A DNA stretch of 64,000 bases from Helianthus annuus (Eukaryota; Streptophyta; Magnoliopsida; Asterales; Asteraceae), in the NCBI RefSeq assembly GCF_002127325.2, contig NC_035448.2, forward strand, positions 61,367,751-61,431,750, written 5' to 3'. The position numbers and the translations under genes are program-made. Below are positions 48,626-59,955 of this stretch, piece by piece. The notes beneath the pieces were generated by a model. It searched no databases. It was not told where the DNA came from and saw only the letters and a program-made list of their open reading frames with translations. The stretch's first letter is position 1; each line of letters opens with the position of its first letter.

Positions 48626-49980
48626 GGAGCATCAGGGTTAGATAGAACAGAGACGAAGCGACTAGCTACTCATACTAGCTACCACGTTGCTAAAATCCTG
48701 GAGTCGCCCACGCCAATCCTGAATGCTCTTCCACGAACACCACTTCTAGTGTTGTTGTTTTCGCTACGAGAATTCTCGGTACTGTCGTCATCCCCTTGGT
48801 TGTTGTCACCTTGACTTAACACAGTCAATCCTTGTCGATGTCACCTTCGTTTCCATACTGTAAGCTACGATCACGGGTACCTTGATGTTGCCGCGACTGT
48901 TGCCTCTAATCTCATTGCCTCTAACGGTGTCCTGCGTCCCTTCACTAACAAGGTCCGTCTTTTCACATTCCGTGCCACGTCCTAAGGCACTACTCATGGT
49001 GCGGGCAGTTACACAGTCCGCTCTACAGTCAATCGTCATCGATTTTGTCCCGATTGGTTCGTATGAGTCGACTCCCATGAGTCGCTGACTGGGGTCAAGG
49101 ATTCGATTAGAGTTAAATCGCTGTTGTTCGTTGCCGGTAACTAGGGTTGTTCAAATGCTGAAGTCGGTAAGGTACTACGTTTACCCTCTTGTCCATCGTT
49201 CTTGCAACTTGCAAGTTGACTGAGTATTACATAGTATGTCGCGAGAGTGTTGCAAAAGTGATCGCACTTCAGGATCTAAGACGTGAACACATTGAGTTCC
49301 AACCGACAAAGAGAAGTGAGAAGGTTATTGACCAAACATTCAACGCTGCGACATCCAACTCAGGGATGTTCGTACAAGCACCTAACATTCTACACAGTTC
49401 GCTAAGCGTTCAGATAGGTGTTCAGGTAATACTTGATAACATCAAGATTCGTAAGAGTTCAGAAAGGAGTGAAAAGATCATGTTCGAGTAGGAGACAATC
49501 ACTATTATGACTCCTGTAGACTGTTGAGTTCTAACATAACATCAATTAATAGAGCAGAACCCCTCTCACACTCATTAAGCCTCACTGGGACTCACATGCA
49601 TCCCACATTATTATTATGTGTGCACCCATAATAATAAGGCAATTTGCATGCTTATCTCAGTGCCTCTTAACTCGCGCTAAAAAGGTTCCCCGAATTCGAG
49701 CAATGAGACAGATGACGCCACAACATAGATCATGAAAGTTCAAGAAGAGTCGCACTCTTAAAACACGTAACATGGGTTGGTAACATAGAAGTTCATACTG
49801 CAGTTCTAAGTGTACATTCACGTGTGATGTTATTCATAAGCAAACACTAGATATACTATGCAGTAGTAACGAGAAACGAACCTTGCAGTCTGGAGCTGAG
49901 TGTCATGGTCGATTTCGGTACTGTTCGGTTATAGTCTGGTTTTATAAAAACGCTTTAAAACCAAGTTCACTATAACCAGT
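48626..49980 (-). other. Leader and gag region of the third element, not recognisable
   Basis: Gag should lie here on the minus strand, but no gag domain or CCHC knuckle is visible. Open frames of 90-100 codons (for example 49078-48806, and 49189-49491 on the other strand) look accidental. Confidence 0.45.
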
Positions 49981-49993
49981 GGCTCTGATACCA
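49981..49993 (-). other. Primer-binding site of the third element
   Basis: TGGTATCAGAGCC on the minus strand, three bases inside the LTR that begins at 49997. It is of the initiator tRNA-Met type, as in the other two elements. Confidence 0.92.
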
Positions 49994-49996
49994 AAC

Positions 49997-52746
49997 TGTC
50001 ACACCCCCAAATTACCACCTAGGGAGTGTCCCTGTTAGGCGTGTGACGACTAGCAATGAGCCACCAATTACATTGAATCACAAGTTTGAAATAAAATTCC
50101 ATCATTTAATGATACTGAAATCCCAAACATAAGTTGTTCAAAACCATAAGTTCAGCGGAAGCATTAACGTATCACAAAGTATAAGTTTCACACAACCAAA
50201 GTAAGTAAATGTTTGTTAAATAACTCAGCAATGCAACCATGACCACTCTCGCCCTCCAGCCAGCAAGTTCCTGCGTTCCAAGTACCTAAGGACCTGCGAG
50301 CATGTAACACGTGTATCAGACAAAGCTGGCGAGTTCACAGTTTTAGAAAACGTTTGTTACCCGTTGTATGTAAAACAGTTCAATAACCGATGCAAGTAAT
50401 ATTGTTAATATCTCATTTCCGAACAATGACGGCTCCTGAAATACACGACTGCCCTTCCCACGTACTCCTATCTAGTACTGGGCCAGACTGGGTCATTAGT
50501 TCACCTCCGTCCTCTACAGGCACGGGGTGAGGGTGCCAAACCTAAGTAGCGCTACTAACTAATACCCGATGAGGGACTTACAAAAGATGATAGGTGAGAA
50601 TATTAACCAATATACTCGTTTTTACCCAAAGACTCATCCCCCCATGGGATACCCACTGACTGTCCCCAACCACTGGGACGCATGCTCGAATGTAGTGAAC
50701 TCACCTTTGGTTGCTCGGTAGATTTGATTTCTTGTTCGTATTAAATCAAGTGTATCCTATTCCACATATTGACCACAGTTAGGACTACGTTCAGTATCTA
50801 ACACCAACTCACCACATACGTTTATCATGCATTTTCATTGAAACCCACGTATCAACATCAACGATTTAACATGCAACCCTTACACAACAATGCCGTTTAT
50901 CAATCAACACTTGGCGAGACACACTCTATATCCTATAATACACACAAGTTTCATTTAAACAATTAACTAAAAGGGCTCGCCTGTACCATGTTTTCATTCC
51001 ATTAACCCTCACGTCTACCCAACAAGCCCATCGGCCCACGTATACATCTCGGTCCCCTCCCTCCTTATTGTGGCCCAACTTTTAAATAAGGCAGCCCATT
51101 TGAACTGATGTATACGGCCAAGTTTAGTAGGTTGTACAAAAGTTGTGTTCAACCATTCAAGGGTGACCCCACCCCATCTATTCGATTATGTACAGTCATA
51201 AGTGATTAGTTTGCAATTTGCATTCACATGCCCCCTATTTCCTGACACACATATGTTCACATAATGATCCATCACATCCCTGTCAATATGTCCCCTCAAT
51301 TTACTTACACAATATTACTAACTTTTGACTTTCCTGACATTTCTACCAAGTTGTGCACATGACATGGTTTGTTCAAGTACAAATACACATGGCCGCCAAT
51401 TCTAAATTCACATATATCAACAACAGTTAGCATCTATCTTCTCACATAATAAAGTAATCGATATTCATGCCTTATCATACAATTTTCATGCATTCATGAT
51501 TTAATTATGTAGCATGCCAACTATTTCACAAAAACCAAGACGTACAGACACTATCTTTACAAGTCACCCAAGAACAAGCATTTATTGAACAATCAATCAG
51601 TAACTAGTATGGCATAGATTTTACTAACCCAGATGATATCTCACGAGAGGGGGATCTGGTCTTCGCCGTCGCTCAACAGGAATGAAGTAGGGGTAGGGTT
51701 TGTAGAATATCACGTAAATATAATCATTATGAGAGTGTTGGGGCGGTTTGGGCCTTGACCGACTAGTGGGTTGTTTCTTTATAATAATAATATGGGTCTC
51801 TAAATAATAGTTAACAAATCACCTGCCATTTGCTGTTACTTAGGTCCAATCAAAACAATCTATACTTTTCTATTACTGGACCACAATAATCGGATGTTCC
51901 CAGTTCATAAGGAAGGCCATGTTTGTGAGCACATGCAACCCACTATCCATCCTCATAAAATGTGTTGTCCAACCCAGGTGTGCGGCCCATTGCACCAATT
52001 ATGTTAGTCCAAGAATGATACTAAACCCTCTTACAAATGCCGGCTACACACCCATAATATAAATTCAGTATTTTATTTCTATAGGGCCACCGATCACGCA
52101 CATGTATTGATTCCGGTAATTATAGTGATCACATGAAATATTACACGGGCTGCAATCTCAACTCATTACATGGCTACCGGTTTCGATAAGAGATCCCACT
52201 ATCATTTATGCATACAAATCCGACCTTGTAACGATGTTCTATACTCTCACACATACATCACAAAGCAACCAAATAATAATGACCGAAAAGAATCATGTTA
52301 CGTACATTAACGGTGTCACGCAAGACTTATCAAATATATATCGTGTCGAAGAAACATGATCATTGCCGGCTAGTATTCTACAAGCTTGAATGACAATGCT
52401 ATCTATTTAAACATTCATTCAATACCCTATCACTACCACTGCTCGAACATCCTAATCGAACAACATTAGACATTCAACATATATGTAGGGAAATAGGTAC
52501 GTACATTTGTATTATAAGGCCAATATTTGGGCCGGGTTTGAAACTTATGCTCATGGGTTCCTTTATCAAACAAACGCATGTATTTTGTGGCCCAATAAAC
52601 TCACATATGTAATTTTACCAAGACTACCGAAAACGTTGCATAGAAACATATAAGCACAGATACAAGTACGGTACGTCAGAGGGAAATAATGAACGGTTAG
52701 AATAGTTATAATCACGCTACTAACCTTGGAAGTTCGGGTTGTCACA
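49997..52746 (-). repeat. 5' LTR of the third element
   Basis: 2,750 bp, the upstream LTR on the element strand. It is essentially identical to 42776-45525. The target copy CAAGC follows at 52747-52751. Confidence 0.93.
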
Positions 52747-52751
52747 CAAGC

Positions 52752-53614
52752 TCTATTGGAGATAATGGAAATACTCATATGTATATGTCCTATCTATCCA
52801 TCTGGTAAGCACTGTTGGAGATAATGGATGACAGTTCTTATTAAAGTCTGTTGTAAAGCAACAGAAGTTTTTAAAAGTTAGTAGATAACAGTAGTTTGCT
52901 ATCAACATAATGGAATTGCTGTTGAATAAATCTATTGACCATTAGTGTATATCAATTTTATAAGTCTGCACTAATTATTTTTTTACTCTCTGTTGAATTC
53001 TAAATGAGATGTTGACCAAAAGTCTAACAGATGTTTAGCAAAAGTCAAACAGTTGTTAACCAAAAATCAAACAGATGTTGACCAACAGATAAACAGATGT
53101 TGACCAAAAGTGAAACAGAATTTGAACCACTAAGAATCATAGTTTTGCCAACAGTGGTTTGACTTTGGTCAAACAGAGTTTTTAAAAATAGTAGTTTCAC
53201 TTTAAGCAATCATCAATGGAATTGGTCAACTTTATTTGCAAAAATTTGTTTTAACTTTATTTGAATTTAAATTACAAGTACCGTATATTTCTCATTCTTA
53301 TTGCAAGAATTGTCTTCGATCTAAAGTTAATAAAATATAGTATCTCAGATGGTTTTGAAAACAGTGGTTTCACTTTAAGCTATCCATCTGGTAAGCTCTG
53401 TTGGAGATAATGGATAACATTTTTTAGGAAAGTCTGTTGGAAAGCAACTGAAGTTTTTAACAGTTAATAGACAACAGTAGTTTGCTATCAACATAAAGGA
53501 ATTGCTATTGAATAAACCTATTGACCATTAGTGTATATCTCTTTTATAAGTCTGCATTAATTATTTTTTTTACTCTCTGTCAATATGGACTATGCATGGT
53601 TTTCTAATAAACGG
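52752..53614 (+). repeat. Helitron 3' subterminal DNA with a ~200-bp direct duplication and TTGACC words
   Basis: 52798-52995 and 53385-53582 are diverged direct copies (both contain CCATCTGGTAAGC, GTAGTTTGCTATCAACATAA and GACCATTAGTGTATATC). Between them lie repeated AACAGATGTTGACCAAAAG-type words (53010-53110). There is no coding sequence. Confidence 0.7.
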
Positions 53615-53645
53615 CCCGTGTTTGCACACGAGTCTTACCGCTAGT
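53615..53645 (+). other. Helitron 3' terminus: hairpin then CTAG|T
   Basis: CCCGTGT TTGC ACACGAG (53615-53632) can pair into a seven-base stem with one mismatch. Eight bases later comes CTAG (53641-53644), followed by T. This is the canonical Helitron termination signal and the best right-hand partner for the 5' end at 8874. Confidence 0.6.
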
Positions 53646-54119
53646 ACAATATAATAAAAGAAACCAGTTTAAGGACACTTGTCATCATATTAGGCCATCT
53701 CTTATAGATAATTATTATTTTAGTTTAATCTCTTCTAATTAATTATAGATAATCCTCCTACTAAATATTATTTAGTTTAATATCTTATATTATAGATAAC
53801 CATTCTACTAAATATTATTAGTTTAATATTTTATTGATAATTATTATTTAGTTTAATCTCCTTCTCATTTATAATATTATTTATTTGAATTAATTATATT
53901 TGAACGTTTTATTTAGTTTGGTATCAAATATATTTTAAGAAACTTAAAATAAAATTAATTAATGTTATTTATCATTTATACATTTATGGAGTTTTAAATA
54001 AATGGTTAAATTTATTGAGACTTCGTTAAAAATTTTGCAACAACAGAATAATCTATTTTTATCACGAAAACCAAACTTTGTATTAATATATTAAATATTT
54101 TTATTTTCACTATACAAAA
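53646..54119. other. AT-rich DNA, no gene seen
   Basis: The sequence is dominated by TATTATTTAGTTTAAT-like words repeated several times (53710-53890). No coding or element ends are recognised. Confidence 0.45.
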
Positions 54120-54663
54120 TTGCATTTACTCCACCCATGTAATACATGAGGTTTTTTAAGATATGACTATTTATTATTTGATATATAAAATTAGATTTAA
54201 TTAATTCGTATAATACACGGGGTTTTTAAGGATATATATTTTTTTTATTATTTAGTACAGAAAATTATATTTATTCAAACCGTGTAATGCACATATTTTT
54301 AAAGATGTAATTTTTTTTATTATTTGGTATATAAAATTACATTTATTCAACCCGTGTAATAAATGAGGCTTTTAAATATGTATTATTTTATTATTTGGTA
54401 AACAATATTACATTTATTCAACCCGTGTAACACACGTGGTTTTAAAGATATAACTTTTTATTTGGTATATAAAATTACATTTATTCAACCCGTACAATAT
54501 GGTTCTTATATATATATATATATATATAACTTTTTATTATTTATATAAAATTATATTTATTCAACCCGTACAATAAATAAGGTTTTTAAAGATATATTGT
54601 TTTATTATTTAGTATATAAAATTTATTTTTCAACCCCATATAATACATGGGGTTATAACCTAG
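54120..54663 (+). repeat. Tandem array of eight Helitron-like hairpins ending in CTAG
   Basis: A unit of about 68-74 bp with the core ATTCAACCCGTGTAATACAC and the spacer TTATTTGGTATATAAAATTA is repeated about eight times. Several cores are self-complementary (for example CCCATGTAATACATGAG and CCCCATATAATACATGGGG). Only the last is followed by CCTAG|T (54659-54663), the form of a Helitron 3' end. A perfect TA run lies at about 54511-54528. Confidence 0.7.
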
Positions 54664-54696
54664 TTATTCATATAGAAAAGTGCTAATATCATTCAC

Positions 54697-55111
54697 GGAT
54701 TAGGATCAAATACAAAGGCTTCTTATTGTAAGAAGGGTACAAAGACTTCTAAAAGACCCACTACACAAAAAAAAAAAAACCTAAACACCCACCACCACCC
54801 AAAAACCTAAACCCCCCACCCCCATCACCCACCCCAACTTTTTTTTTTTTTTTTTTTTTTTGTCGAGAGGTGGTGTGGGGGGAGGGGGTGGGTTAGGATT
54901 TCTGGGGGTGGGAGTTAGGGTTTTGAGGGGTTATTTTTTAGTGAGGTATAGTTTTTTTTTTTCGGAGGTGGGGGGTTTAGGTTTTTGGGTGGGGGTGGAT
55001 GTTTAGGTTTTGGGTGGTGGTGTAGTGGGTTTAGGTTATTGGTTACTTGTCACTCTATAAATCCTTCTTATACTTCTTACAATTAGAAGTCTTTGTAGAA
55101 TAACTTAACCC
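54697..55111. mobile_element. Mutator-like MITE, 10-bp TSD
   Basis: The ends GGATTAGGATCAAATACAAAG and the reversed GGGTTAAGTTATTCTACAAAG continue as an imperfect inverted repeat over CTTCT..ATTGTAAGAAG. TATCATTCAC is duplicated at 54687-54696 and 55112-55121. The interior is a large foldback, with C-rich CCTAAACACCCACCACC on one side and G-rich TTTAGGTTTTTGGGTGGGGG on the other, plus a ~22-base poly-T. A 10-bp TSD fits Mutator-like elements. Confidence 0.8.
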
Positions 55112-55121
55112 TATCATTCAC

Positions 55122-55982
55122 ATATGTGCTAAAATCAATTATCTTGATTAATTTCTAAGTGTTAATATAATTCAAAAGTGATATTTTTATGTATGTATTG
55201 TTTTACTACGCGCTAATTTAAATTTTTTTTAAGTGTTATGATCTGTTCTGACGATTTGTAGGATAAATATGGTTTATACCGTAACCAACCACTATAAATT
55301 TGCAACTACATAAAAAGGTTGTACCTAAGGATCCGAGCAGTTTAAAAAGAAATTAATATTACACTATTACCCTAAAACTTTTAATTTTTTACTTTTAAGC
55401 CCATAGTTTTCATCTTTTGCAAATTTAACCTCACAACTTTTTACTTTCAACATTAGTCTCCTACTTTTCATATTTTGCAATTTTTTCGTTTATGTTTCGC
55501 TCGAAATTTTACGAGTTAACACGACGCAACGTGCTTATATTGTTTAACGTTTTTACGTTTCGTTTTACTTTATGTTCTAAAATTTGCGAGTTAACATGGT
55601 GCAACGTGCGTGTATGGTTCAATTTTTTTATGTCATCTGTTTTTCCCGTTTGACAGGTTCGTCGCAACACGCGAGTTCTAAATGGAGTTACTTATTATTT
55701 TTTATGTTTTATGTTTCGGTCTAATTTCTCTACTTATTATTTTCTATGTTGTACGTTTCAGTCTAATTTCTTTACATTAACATGCCGCAACTTCAGCGTT
55801 CGTGGTGCCTGTGGTGTGGCATTGGTGCTATTTATCATAGTTTACGCCCCCACCACATGGGGATTAATGCTTGTATATACTAATTAGGAACATTTGTGGG
55901 CAGTATGTTGAGCTTTAAATGGTGTCATGTGCTTTGTGATGTTGTACAAACCCTCACTTGGTGCTGATTGTTGATGCACTAC
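55122..55982 (+). other. Non-coding DNA, probably Helitron interior
   Basis: Two diverged copies of a block containing TTTACGAGTTAACACGACGC and CAACGTGC lie at 55505-55545 and 55580-55615, followed by GGTTCGTCGCAACACGCGAG. Such CGCAACGTG-rich words are familiar from plant Helitrons and would belong with the 3' end at 57528. No gene is seen. Confidence 0.4.
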
Positions 55983-56839
55983 TAGGGCTGTTCAAATCGC
56001 TCGCCGCTCGTTCGAAAATTGCTCGGAAAATGCTCGTTCGATTTAACGCTCGGTTGTAAATGAGCCGCCCTGTTCGGTTCGGTTTGTAAACGAGCCAAGC
56101 ATGAGCAAAGGTCCGCTCGGCTCGGTTCGGCTCGAATTATATTTTATTTAGTATATATATACATATACATATGCACATACATATATAAACATGTATATAC
56201 ACATATATATACACAAATATAAATTATACATATACATACACACACACACACCTATATATACACACACATTACACATACAAATATACTTAAATATAAATGA
56301 AATTTATAATTTTGTATATACCACTCTATTAGATTTTGGTCTCCTATATACAAATTTACAACTATTTCTATACGTACTAGCCTAACCATGTCAATAAAAA
56401 AATTATATCAAATCTAAAAGTTAAACCCTAAACCGATAAACAACAGGCTGCTCATCGCCTCAATGTTTCATGTCGTTACCCTAAGTCGATCGTCTCCCGC
56501 TCTCAACATAATTGTTCGTGCAATATGATCATTCCTCGTTGGCCACAACATTGTTATTCATAAGAAAAAATATTATGCCATGAAATGTGGATGCTTTTAA
56601 AGACATAAAAACTTGAGACCAAACATTGTCACTATCTCTCTCAGCAAATTTAAATCGGGTGACACGGTTCAAATGGCTCGAACTTCGCTCGACGCTCGCT
56701 CGGAATATTTACTGCTCGAACAATGCTCGCTTGATTTGAGGCTCGGTTTTAAATGAGCCGCTCCGCTTGGTTCGGTTTGTAAACGAGCCAAGCACGAACA
56801 AAGGTTCGCTCAGTTCGGCTCGACTCGTGAAGAGCGCTA
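55983..56839. mobile_element. hAT-type non-autonomous element, TSD TGCACTAC
   Basis: The left end is TAGGGCTGTTCAAATCGCTC and the right end reversed is TAGCGCTCTTCACGAGTCGA. TGCACTAC is duplicated at 55975-55982 and 56840-56847. Both ends carry diverged copies of GCTCG-rich DNA with CGGTTTGTAAACGAGCCAAGC in the same orientation. The middle has TATATACACATATA and ACACACACAC microsatellite DNA (56150-56275). It encodes no transposase. Confidence 0.85.
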
Positions 56840-56847
56840 TGCACTAC

Positions 56848-57493
56848 TTTTGCTGAATGGATAAATTAAGAAGTTGACTATTGGGCCGAGATGTTCAAAT
56901 TAAGTTAAAAGACTTGGACCGTGATTTATTATTCTGGGTTATGATATTCAAGTACTTTTAACGGACATTTTATTAAAAGAAAGCCAGCAAGGTGCTAGAA
57001 TAAAACAAACATACAACAGAAATTGAAAACAAAATGTTACTTATGTATGATTAGCAACTTTTATCAAATCAGATCAGATGCAATATTTTGGCCCAGTTAT
57101 AATTATGACGTTCATTTTTGAACTTTGAAGTGCCGTGTTCGTTTAGGTTAAAGTTAAACGAACGAATATGAACATGCTCATGTTCGGGTTTATTTGGTCC
57201 GTTTACAATCGGGTCGTAGAATTTATAACAAACTTAATGAGCTATAACCGAAAGGGTTGGCAACATCCACCAAAAGCAAGCCGCATTACAAGTTGAGCTA
57301 GACGTGCTTATAGCACGTTATGATAGGGCAAACCATGTTATTGAAAAAATAAATAAATTAAATTTCGTTCATAGGTTAAATAGTTGGTTGTGAATTTTGG
57401 TATGTAAACGTAAACGGTCAACAACTGTCCATATATTTCAGTACTTATCGTAATCTAGTTAGGTTGTAAAGAAAATTTTTCAACACATTTTAA
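56848..57493. other. Non-coding DNA with transposon words
   Basis: Positions 57120-57240 contain AAACGAACGAATATGAACATGC and related hAT-derived words. The remainder has no recognisable feature. Confidence 0.4.
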
Positions 57494-57529
57494 AGCCCCC
57501 ACCGCATTGCGGATGGGCACCCATCTAGT
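57494..57529 (+). other. Helitron-like 3' terminus
   Basis: CCCACCGCATTGCGGATGGG (57498-57517) pairs into a stem of nine pairs with one mismatch around the central TT-containing loop. CTAG follows at 57525-57528, then T. The CCGCATTGCGG hairpin is a common plant Helitron end. Its own 5' end is not found. Confidence 0.6.
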
Positions 57530-58622
57530 TAGCACTAAAAACCATTTCAATTGAATAATTACTATACTTGATTTTAATTTCATATTTATACTTGCTTCAT
57601 TCGATTTCAATCACAATGACAATTATAAATGAAACTGAGAAACATATAAGCAAAATCAAGTATAAAGCAAAATTGAGTAAAATTTAAATACAAAGCTAGT
57701 GTAATATATGATGATTATGCTATACTAGGATTTCCCTTGATAATATAAAAAAAAAAAAGCTTGGAGTGTCATTTACCATATTGTCATATTGTAAGCTTGA
57801 ATTATTATCGGTCAATGAATCATATTTTGAAATATTAAAATTAAAATTTTCTTTATTTTTTTTTCTAAACAACAAATACTTACCTAAAATCTACCTATTG
57901 CCCACTTTATGAAATTGAACCCGAACTACTTTGGTAGGATTGATAACACTAGACCAAGAGACCATTTGCATCTTTCTTTTGTTTAAAAAAACCAAATAAT
58001 CCAGTTAAAATACCCCTAAATTTTAGATTAGTTCCGTCACTTATCTAAATTGAACCCAGGATTGTCATGGCTCAACGTTATCTACCTAACACTTAACATG
58101 TTTCAAGTGAGACGATGGCTCAATGGGGCATCAAAAGAGTTTTAAGTCAGGATTCACGTCCAAATACTAAAGAACAAGAAAATTGACACATGAAGCGGTC
58201 GTTGGCAAAACGAAATGACACGGCATTAGAAGAAATTTAAAATGCCATTCATAAACAATCTGGAGATGAAAGGAAAGAACGATTGTCTTCTCGTCAATAG
58301 CAGCTTCGCAGACCTATAGTACAAGTAACCCAGGCTTGGGTCTAGGGCCTCCAGAAAAACAAAACAGGCCCCAATTTAGAAGAAAATTAATATGTTAACT
58401 ATTAATATTAGCGCAAAGTTATTGTTTTGGATTTGTTGATCCCTTATAAAAAACCAATTTCTCTTATAGTTGTGTTAGATTTTTGATTGGTTCCAAACAC
58501 GGATAAAGGCGTATCATTTCTAACAATCAAAGAAGGATGTCTAAAGATTAGTTTTGAATGATTATAACAACATTTGATATTGTTTGGGGTAATTAATATA
58601 TTGAATGATCTTTAATTAGTCA
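57530..58622. other. AT-rich intergenic DNA, no gene seen
   Basis: There is no open reading frame of note and no element ends. Poly-A and poly-T tracts at about 57750 and 57858 may mark old retroposed DNA. Confidence 0.45.
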
Positions 58623-58964
58623 GACCATGTGTAGTGGTAATGCTCTTACTCTTGGGCGTTTTGCGTCATGTGGCAGCCCAGTCAGCAATGGGATATTATG
58701 GGGCGTTTTCTAAAATGAGTGTAGTGGGGATGCGGGGTATTATGTTAAAAGAGGTGTAATAAAATTAAATAAGAAAAACCATCAAAAAATCTTATTGGAC
58801 AAAGAAAAGGAAGATCAGGGGTGATTGGCCAAAACAAATGAACCAGGGCGTGGAAAAAAGCACGCTAAAAGCAAATTTGGTGAAAAAAAGCCCCAGGGGT
58901 GGGAGATGAGCGTTTTGGGGCGTTTTTTAGGGGAAAACGCCCAAAACCCCCACTACTCATGGTG
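58623..58964. mobile_element. MITE with ACCATGTGTAGTGG-type ends
   Basis: The left end is GACCATGTGTAGTGG and the reversed right end is CACCATGAGTAGTGGGGG. GGGCGTTTT words occur near both ends in opposite orientation. TCA flanks both sides (58620-58622 and 58965-58967), so a 3-bp duplication of Harbinger type is possible. It is 342 bp with no transposase. A 61-codon open frame inside it is not a gene. Confidence 0.65.
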
Positions 58965-59494
58965 TCAAAGTTTGTCGATAATATTGTTTGGAAACAATCT
59001 GATCATGTGAAAACAAGAATGTTCCCAAACAAAACTATATATATAATCTATCTATACTTTCTATAAAAGGAGAAATCTCAGTGACATAAAAAAAGCTGAC
59101 AGCAGGAGAGCATGTCCAACAAGGCTTTTCTTATGTCATTATTACATCATAATGCCTAATTTTAAAAGATTTTAAAATTCAAAGTTGGCCCACATCCACC
59201 TTTTCAAAGGCCTGCCATCAATAAACCTCTGATGAATAAACCACTGATGAAGATGAATAAACCACATTCACCTTTTCAAAGGGCAAACCACTAATGAATA
59301 AACCTCTGACGATTCAAAATTAAAAATTCAAAACCTCTGACAAATTCAAAATCCTGGCTCCATAATCAAAATTCAAAATTCAAATCATAGTATAAAAACT
59401 TCTTTATAATTTCTCAAAGCTTCAAAATTCAAAAACCCATTTCAATCTCTCTCTCTACTCTCTCTCCATTCTGCTTCATCCAACCGACTCATCA

Positions 59495-59611
59495 ATGGCC
59501 GATTCAACCACAGTCAACTGTGTTAAACACATCGAAACCTACGTCGATTCTTCGTCATCCAGATCTCCATCTCAACAGGCCTCTTCTGTCAAAGTTGAAG
59601 ACTGGTGTTAG
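59495..59611 (+). pseudogene. Short open frame of captured leader exon, origin unknown
   Basis: The frame MADSTTVNCVKHIETYVDSS... runs 38 codons to TAG, preceded by a CT-rich leader (TCTCTCTCTCTACTCTCTC). The leader looks like the 5' UTR and first exon of a real plant gene, but I do not recognise it. It joins the HMGB fragment only after 345 bp. Confidence 0.4.
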
Positions 59612-59955
59612 TTTATTGATTGATTCAAGGTTCACCGATTTTAGTAAGGCTACCAAATCTTATTGTTTCTTCGATCGTATGCAATTTATACTATAGATTC
59701 ATCGTAGATATATATATCATTATGTATATGTAGAATATGTTGTTGTTGTTTGGGTTTTAGGTTTTAGGGTTTCATTTTTGTTTTGTGTAATTTTGTTGCA
59801 GTTTTTAGAATTGAAATTACTTATCAGCTGATTAAATTCAATAATGGAGAATTTGTTAATTCAAATTTAAAGTTTCGATTTTAAAATTTGTTAATTCAAA
59901 GTTCCGATTTTAAAATTTTAGCTGATATTACAATTATGGATCATGTGAATACAAG

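Larger units (their letters stand above)
42776..52746 (-). mobile_element. Third Ty3/gypsy LTR retrotransposon, minus strand, near-identical LTRs
   Basis: LTRs 42776-45525 and 49997-52746 are both exactly 2,750 bp, and I saw only four differences between them. CAAGC is duplicated at 42771-42775 and 52747-52751. The PBS and polypurine tract place it on the minus strand. The 4.47-kb interior holds only scattered, frameshifted pol pieces. It inserted just downstream of the intact B3 gene, very recently compared with the other two retroelements. Confidence 0.93.
8874..53644 (+). mobile_element. Putative large Helitron carrying RPA1-like and B3-domain genes, split by later insertions
   Basis: The left end reads A|TCTATCTATAGTTTCTATAA, and its first ~200 bp (interrupted by a MITE) are clearly homologous to the independent copy starting at 59047, which supports a real terminus. 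The right end has a stem CCCGTGT/ACACGAG at 53615-53632, then CTAG at 53641-53644 followed by T. TC at the 5' end, a hairpin before CTAG, and insertion between A and T are Helitron hallmarks. Subtracting the LTR elements at 13383-36829 and 42776-52746 and the MITE at 8974-9647, each with one target copy, leaves about 10.7 kb. The contents are a broken RPA1-like gene and a divergent pair of B3-domain genes. No Rep/helicase is visible, so it would be non-autonomous. That both ends belong to one element is an inference, supported by a 10-mer shared along its length. Confidence 0.5.

Noticed and set aside
46449..49491. Several 60-113 codon frames on both strands in the third element
   Set aside because: Apart from the listed pol scraps they match nothing and change frame constantly.
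54839..54861. Poly-T tract as a retroposon tail
   Set aside because: It lies inside the Mutator-like MITE with its own inverted ends and 10-bp duplication.
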